Positions 48,079-52,024 of a stretch of 52,024 nt of DNA are shown here, piece by piece. Position 1 is the first letter of the stretch, and each line of letters starts with the position of its first letter. Position numbers and translations under genes: made by a program. Origin of the DNA: an uncultured Pelagibacteraceae bacterium. Lineage in GTDB: Bacteria; Pseudomonadota; Alphaproteobacteria; Pelagibacterales; Pelagibacteraceae. Under the pieces are notes generated by a model. That model searched no databases, was not told where the DNA came from, and was given only the letters and a program-made list of their open reading frames with translations. The stretch is taken from NCBI GenBank assembly GCA_902617645.1, contig CACMXM010000002.1, positions 1 through 52,024 on the forward strand, read 5' to 3'.

Positions 48079-48249
48079 ATGAATAAAAAGAATTTATTTG
48101 AAATTGATCTAAATAAATCTACTAAGGGATGCGATCCGTGTGCTTTAGAGTGTGAAAAAATCAATGAAAAAATAAATAAAAGAAAGTTATCTGAGCTCAA
48201 AAATAAAGAGGTTTCACACATCCTTAGTATTTTTGAAGACAAAAAGTAA
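48079..48249 (+). CDS. 56-aa cysteine-motif mini-protein (below the ORF-track length cutoff)
   Basis: ATG 5 nt after the fbpA stop, TAA at 48247-48249; MNKKNLFEIDLNKSTKGCDPCALECEKINEKINKRKLSELKNKEVSHILSIFEDKK; CxxCxxxC. Confidence 0.65.
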   Translation: MNKKNLFEIDLNKSTKGCDPCALECEKINEKINKRKLSELKNKEVSHILSIFEDKK

Positions 48250-48267
48250 TTTTCTTTACTCACAGAC

Positions 48268-48331
48268 AAGGTTCGTAACTATTTGGTATTACCCCTTTTA
48301 GTTACGAGCCTTTAGTATTATAAGGGTAATA
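48268..48331 (+). promoter_or_regulatory. Predicted H-type RNA pseudoknot in the fbpB leader
   Basis: Stem 1 AAGGTTCGTAACT/AGTTACGAGCCTT (13 bp, one G-U); loop TATTACCCCTT pairs with downstream AAGGGTAATA containing the SD. Confidence 0.6.
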
Positions 48332-48333
48332 TT

Positions 48334-49959
48334 TTGACAAAAAAATTTAATATTTGGTTTGTACTTTCGTTTACAATCTCATTGTTTGTATGCATACCTA
48401 TTATAACTGTTTTTTCAAGTTTCTTTCAGAACACTTCAAATTATTATGAGGTTTTAAAAGATACTTTCTTAATTGAATACATTCTAAATTCATTAACTTT
48501 ACTTATATTGGTTTTAGTATTTACATTTATATTAGGAACTGGAACTGCTTATTTGGTATCATTTTTTACGTTTCCTTTAAGCGATTTTTTTAAGTGGGTA
48601 TTAATTTTATCTTTTGCTGTTCCACCTTATATATATGCTTATTCTTTAACAGCCTTTTTTGATAACTATGGCACTGCTTTTACTATTCTGACAAATTTAC
48701 TAGGCGAGGGTGAATATAATAAAATTATTCCAAAATTTAATGGAATGTTTGGTGCTGTTTTATCAATGACATTTTCTCTATTTGCTTATGTATTCATACT
48801 CTCGAGAGCATCATTTTTGTATCAATCACAAAACCTAATTGATTTAGGAAAAAACCTTGGTTTTTCAAGATTTAAATCGTTTTTTAAGATAATATTGCCA
48901 GCAGCTAGACCTGCTATTGTTGCTGGCTTATCTCTTGTGGCAATGGAAACATTAGCAGAATTCGGTGCAGTAGATTTTTTTTCTATAAATACATTAACAA
49001 CAGGCATTTATAATTCTTGGATTGCTTTTGATGATCTTGCATTTGCCAATAGAATAGCTTCATTTTTATTAGTGTTTATATTTTCCCTTTTTATAATAGA
49101 AAATTTATCAAGAAAAAAAGCTAAGTATCACTTCAATATCAAAGGTGGATTTAAACAGAAAGAAAAGATCAAACTTAAAGGCGCAAAGTCTTTCTTTGCC
49201 TTTGTGTTTTGTTTTTTTGTTTTTTTTATGAGTTTTATATTTCCATTAAGTCAAATGTTATATTGGACGATAAAATTTCCAGAAAATTTATTCGATTTAC
49301 AAATTGTTACTCTTTCTCTTAATACTCTTTATCTAGCATTACTATCTAGCGTAGTATTGATATCGTTTTCTTTAATATCTAATTATGGAAACAGAGTAAC
49401 AAATAACAAAACTTTAAATATCTTATCTACCATGTCAATTTCTGGATATGCAATACCAGGAGTAATACTTGCTGTCGCTTTCATAACCTTCATTGCTTGG
49501 TTTGATAATACAATAATTAAATCATTAGGATTCTTGTCTATTAAAAAAATCTTTTTTGGATCAATATTGGGTTTAGTCCTAGTTTACTTTATAAGATTTT
49601 ATTCTTTAGCATTTAATGGAATAAAATCTGGTTATGAAAAAATTAATATTGCCGTTGATGAAAGCGCTTATATGTTGGGTTACTCAAAAAGAAAAACATT
49701 TATGAACATACATGTCCCCTTTTTAAGAAATTCATTATTATTAATTGTAATATTAATTTCTTTAGAAATAATAAGAGAGTTGCCCATAACTCTTATTTTA
49801 AGGCCTTTTAATTTTGAGACATTTGCAACAACGGCATATGTTTCTGCATCAGAAGATTTACTTGAAGCAGCTGCCGTACCTTCTTTATTTTTAATTTTAA
49901 TTGCGTCAATCTTTATTATAATTGCATCTAAATATATTCTAAGAGAACATAATGAATAA
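48334..49959 (+). CDS. fbpB: Fe(3+) ABC transporter permease (two-domain), TTG start
   Basis: Twin BPD permease domains; second-position gene in iron ABC operon. Confidence 0.9.
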   Translation: MTKKFNIWFVLSFTISLFVCIPIITVFSSFFQNTSNYYEVLKDTFLIEYILNSLTLLILVLVFTFILGTGTAYLVSFFTFPLSDFFKWVLILSFAVPPYIYAYSLTAFFDNYGTAFTILTNLLGEGEYNKIIPKFNGMFGAVLSMTFSLFAYVFILSRASFLYQSQNLIDLGKNLGFSRFKSFFKIILPAARPAIVAGLSLVAMETLAEFGAVDFFSINTLTTGIYNSWIAFDDLAFANRIASFLLVFIFSLFIIENLSRKKAKYHFNIKGGFKQKEKIKLKGAKSFFAFVFCFFVFFMSFIFPLSQMLYWTIKFPENLFDLQIVTLSLNTLYLALLSSVVLISFSLISNYGNRVTNNKTLNILSTMSISGYAIPGVILAVAFITFIAWFDNTIIKSLGFLSIKKIFFGSILGLVLVYFIRFYSLAFNGIKSGYEKINIAVDESAYMLGYSKRKTFMNIHVPFLRNSLLLIVILISLEIIRELPITLILRPFNFETFATTAYVSASEDLLEAAAVPSLFLILIASIFIIIASKYILREHNE

Positions 49960-51010
49960 TTTTTTTGAAGTTGAAAACGTTGATTTTGTTGTTGGTGGAA
50001 ATACAAAAGTTAAAAATATGTCATTTTCTATTGAGAAAGAGGGTGACATTGTTTGTCTATTAGGACCATCCGGGATCGGAAAAACTACCATATTGAGAGC
50101 TATAGCAGGATTAGAAAAAATTAAAAATGGTCATATAAAATTGAAAGGAAAAATTTTGTCTTCAGAAAAAATAAATATTGAACCAGAAAATCGAAATATA
50201 TCACTAGCTTTCCAGGAAAATAGTTTGTTTCCTCATTACTCAGTAGAAAAAAATATATTATTAGGTGCTGAAAAAAATCCAGATAATAAAGACAAAAAAG
50301 TTAGTTTTGATAAGATAGTGGATTTATTAGATATTTCAAAAATATTAAATCAGTATCCACACCAAATTAGTGCTGGAGAGGCTCAAAGAGCTTCTCTTGC
50401 AAGATCTCTTTTATCTAAACCAGATTTACTTTTATTAGATGAACCTTTGTCAAATGTGGATCAAAGTCACAAAGAGGATATACAGGAAAAAATTAAAAAA
50501 TTGCTCGCAAAATTAAAGATTACAACAATAATTGTAACACATGATTCTTATGAAGCTTTTTATTTAGGTACCAAGTGTGGAATAATACTAAACAATGAGC
50601 TTAAACAGTATGATGATCCTTATAATGTTTACCATCTACCTAATTCAATTGAAGTTGTTAATTTTTTAAATAGAGGAATTTTAATACCAGCAAAAGTAAC
50701 TAGTCCAAAAAGTCTTGAAAATGATGAACTTGGAACGATAACCGGAAATTTTGTAAAACCATTTCCACTAGGTGCAAATGTAAAACTTTTGATTCAACCC
50801 GAGGACTTAGAACATGATGATAAAAGCAATCTTCAATTGGAAGTAGTTGATAGAAAATTTAGAGGTACAAATTTTATTTATACATTAAAGACTATGAAAA
50901 ATTTACTTTTACCTGTTTTTGTTCACTCTCATCATATTCATCAACACGATTTAGAAGAAAAATTTGGAATTAAAAGACCAATTCATATCGAGCACCTAGT
51001 TTGTTTTTGA
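49952..51010 (+). CDS. fbpC: Fe(3+) ABC transporter ATP-binding protein
   Basis: GPSGIGKTT, ISAGEAQRASLARSL, LLLLDEPLSNVD. Confidence 0.92.
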   Translation: MNNFFEVENVDFVVGGNTKVKNMSFSIEKEGDIVCLLGPSGIGKTTILRAIAGLEKIKNGHIKLKGKILSSEKINIEPENRNISLAFQENSLFPHYSVEKNILLGAEKNPDNKDKKVSFDKIVDLLDISKILNQYPHQISAGEAQRASLARSLLSKPDLLLLDEPLSNVDQSHKEDIQEKIKKLLAKLKITTIIVTHDSYEAFYLGTKCGIILNNELKQYDDPYNVYHLPNSIEVVNFLNRGILIPAKVTSPKSLENDELGTITGNFVKPFPLGANVKLLIQPEDLEHDDKSNLQLEVVDRKFRGTNFIYTLKTMKNLLLPVFVHSHHIHQHDLEEKFGIKRPIHIEHLVCF

Positions 51011-51011
51011 T

Positions 51012-52022
51012 TTATTGATCACTAACATAAACTGAGACACCTCTTGAGTTTACATCAACATCAAATTTTTTATGAAGAGGTGGAAATGCTCTTTGAGAAC
51101 AGTCTAATCTATCACAAGTTCTACAAGAGACGCCTATAGGTATTTCAGTTTTTTTATCATTTAAATTTAAGTTTTCAGTATAAACAAAATCTTTTGCATA
51201 TTTTGCTTCGCAACCTAGTCCTATTGAGAGAATACTTTTTGCCTCACCAAATCTTCCAATACCTTTTTCTACTGTTTTAGCAATACAGACATATTTTTCA
51301 CCATTTGACATTTTACTAACAGCAGCTTGAATTATTCCAGGTCTTGTGAATGCTGAATATACATTCCATCTTGGACATGCACCACCATACCTTGGTATTT
51401 CAATACCTGATAGTGAAAATCTTTTTGAGATATTTCCTGCAATATCCACTCTTAAAAAATGAAAAGGTATACCTGGCATTTTAGGATCTTGCAAACACGT
51501 TACCCTATGAGCAATTTGTTCAAAAGTTGTTGCAAAAGTATTTTGTAAAAGTTCAAGATCATATTTATTTTTCATACATTCTTTATGAAAAAGTTTGTAT
51601 GGCATTAATATTGCTGCACCACAATAATTTAATAAAGCAACTTGTGTAAGTTTTTTCGACTCATCACTTGGAAAAGAAAATTTTGCTAAATAATCGTTAA
51701 TTATTTTTATTGCACCCTCATGAGCTATCTGCGCAGCAACAAATAATTTTTTTGTCTCGAGTGCTACATAATCGCTTAGCAACAGTTCTTTTTTTCTTTT
51801 ATCGTAAAATTTTGAAAATGGCTTTCTTTCTTCTGGGATAACGTCTTTTACAATAATATTATATTCTTTTTTTAAATATTCGTTAAGAGCAAGATATGTA
51901 GCTCTGTTGTTTACTTGAATTTTATCAAAAATAGTATTTGCATATTCTTCCAATTTAGGAAAATAGTTTTCATTTTCTTGCAAAAAATCTGATACAATTT
52001 CTCCTGGAAAAGCAGCTTTCCT
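51012..52022 (-). CDS. XRE/ScfR-type short-chain fatty-acyl regulator (IrrE-like + DUF2083), truncated at the right edge
   Basis: C-terminal IPIGVSCRTCDRLDCSQRAFPP; frame is open through the window end (RKAAFPGEIVSDF before the listed TTG start at 51983). Confidence 0.8.
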   Translation of the reverse strand, partial: RKAAFPGEIVSDFLQENENYFPKLEEYANTIFDKIQVNNRATYLALNEYLKKEYNIIVKDVIPEERKPFSKFYDKRKKELLLSDYVALETKKLFVAAQIAHEGAIKIINDYLAKFSFPSDESKKLTQVALLNYCGAAILMPYKLFHKECMKNKYDLELLQNTFATTFEQIAHRVTCLQDPKMPGIPFHFLRVDIAGNISKRFSLSGIEIPRYGGACPRWNVYSAFTRPGIIQAAVSKMSNGEKYVCIAKTVEKGIGRFGEAKSILSIGLGCEAKYAKDFVYTENLNLNDKKTEIPIGVSCRTCDRLDCSQRAFPPLHKKFDVDVNSRGVSVYVSDQ

Positions 52023-52024
52023 TT

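Noticed and set aside
48268-48312. Intrinsic terminator between fbpA and fbpB
   Set aside because: Stem is strong but is followed by TAGTATTATAAGGG rather than a U-tract; pseudoknot/attenuator reading explains the loop complementarity better.
1-52024. CRISPR array, prophage, transposon or tRNA
   Set aside because: No spaced direct repeats, phage structural genes, transposase motifs or cloverleaf sequences recognised; a tRNAscan-SE and minced run would be decisive.

Overview
AT-rich, very compact 52 kb window from a marine alphaproteobacterium. Protein content and style resemble SAR11/Pelagibacterales; this taxonomic call is inference. It is dominated by methylated-osmolyte and C1 metabolism. 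Genes include GcvT/DMGDH-type demethylating dehydrogenases (one truncated at the left edge, one complete), a Rieske quaternary-amine-type oxygenase, a DddP-like M24 protein with conserved DddP metal/catalytic spacing, gamma-butyrobetaine hydroxylase, carnitine dehydrogenase-like, BKACE (DUF849), a betainyl-CoA-thioesterase-like hotdog protein, a ProX / fused ProW-ProW / ProV transporter, a second orphan ProV, ETF beta/alpha and ETF-QO, and AcuI. Together these read as a nearly complete gamma-butyrobetaine -> carnitine -> glycine betaine -> dimethylglycine/sarcosine route with its electron sink, plus a possible DMSP -> acrylate -> acryloyl-CoA branch. Other content: tandem beta-propeller autotransporters, two MsrA, several EamA transporters, HisI, FolE and an FbpABC iron transporter. 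The iron locus shows a Fur-like box over a good promoter, an unlisted 56-aa CxxCxxxC mini-ORF, and a predicted H-type RNA pseudoknot that pairs the fbpB Shine-Dalgarno. Other non-coding structure includes a 9-bp perfect palindrome filling the folE-acuI gap and overlapping the acuI start codon, and a 12-bp perfect terminator hairpin abutting an SDR start codon. No tRNA, rRNA, CRISPR array or transposase was recognised.
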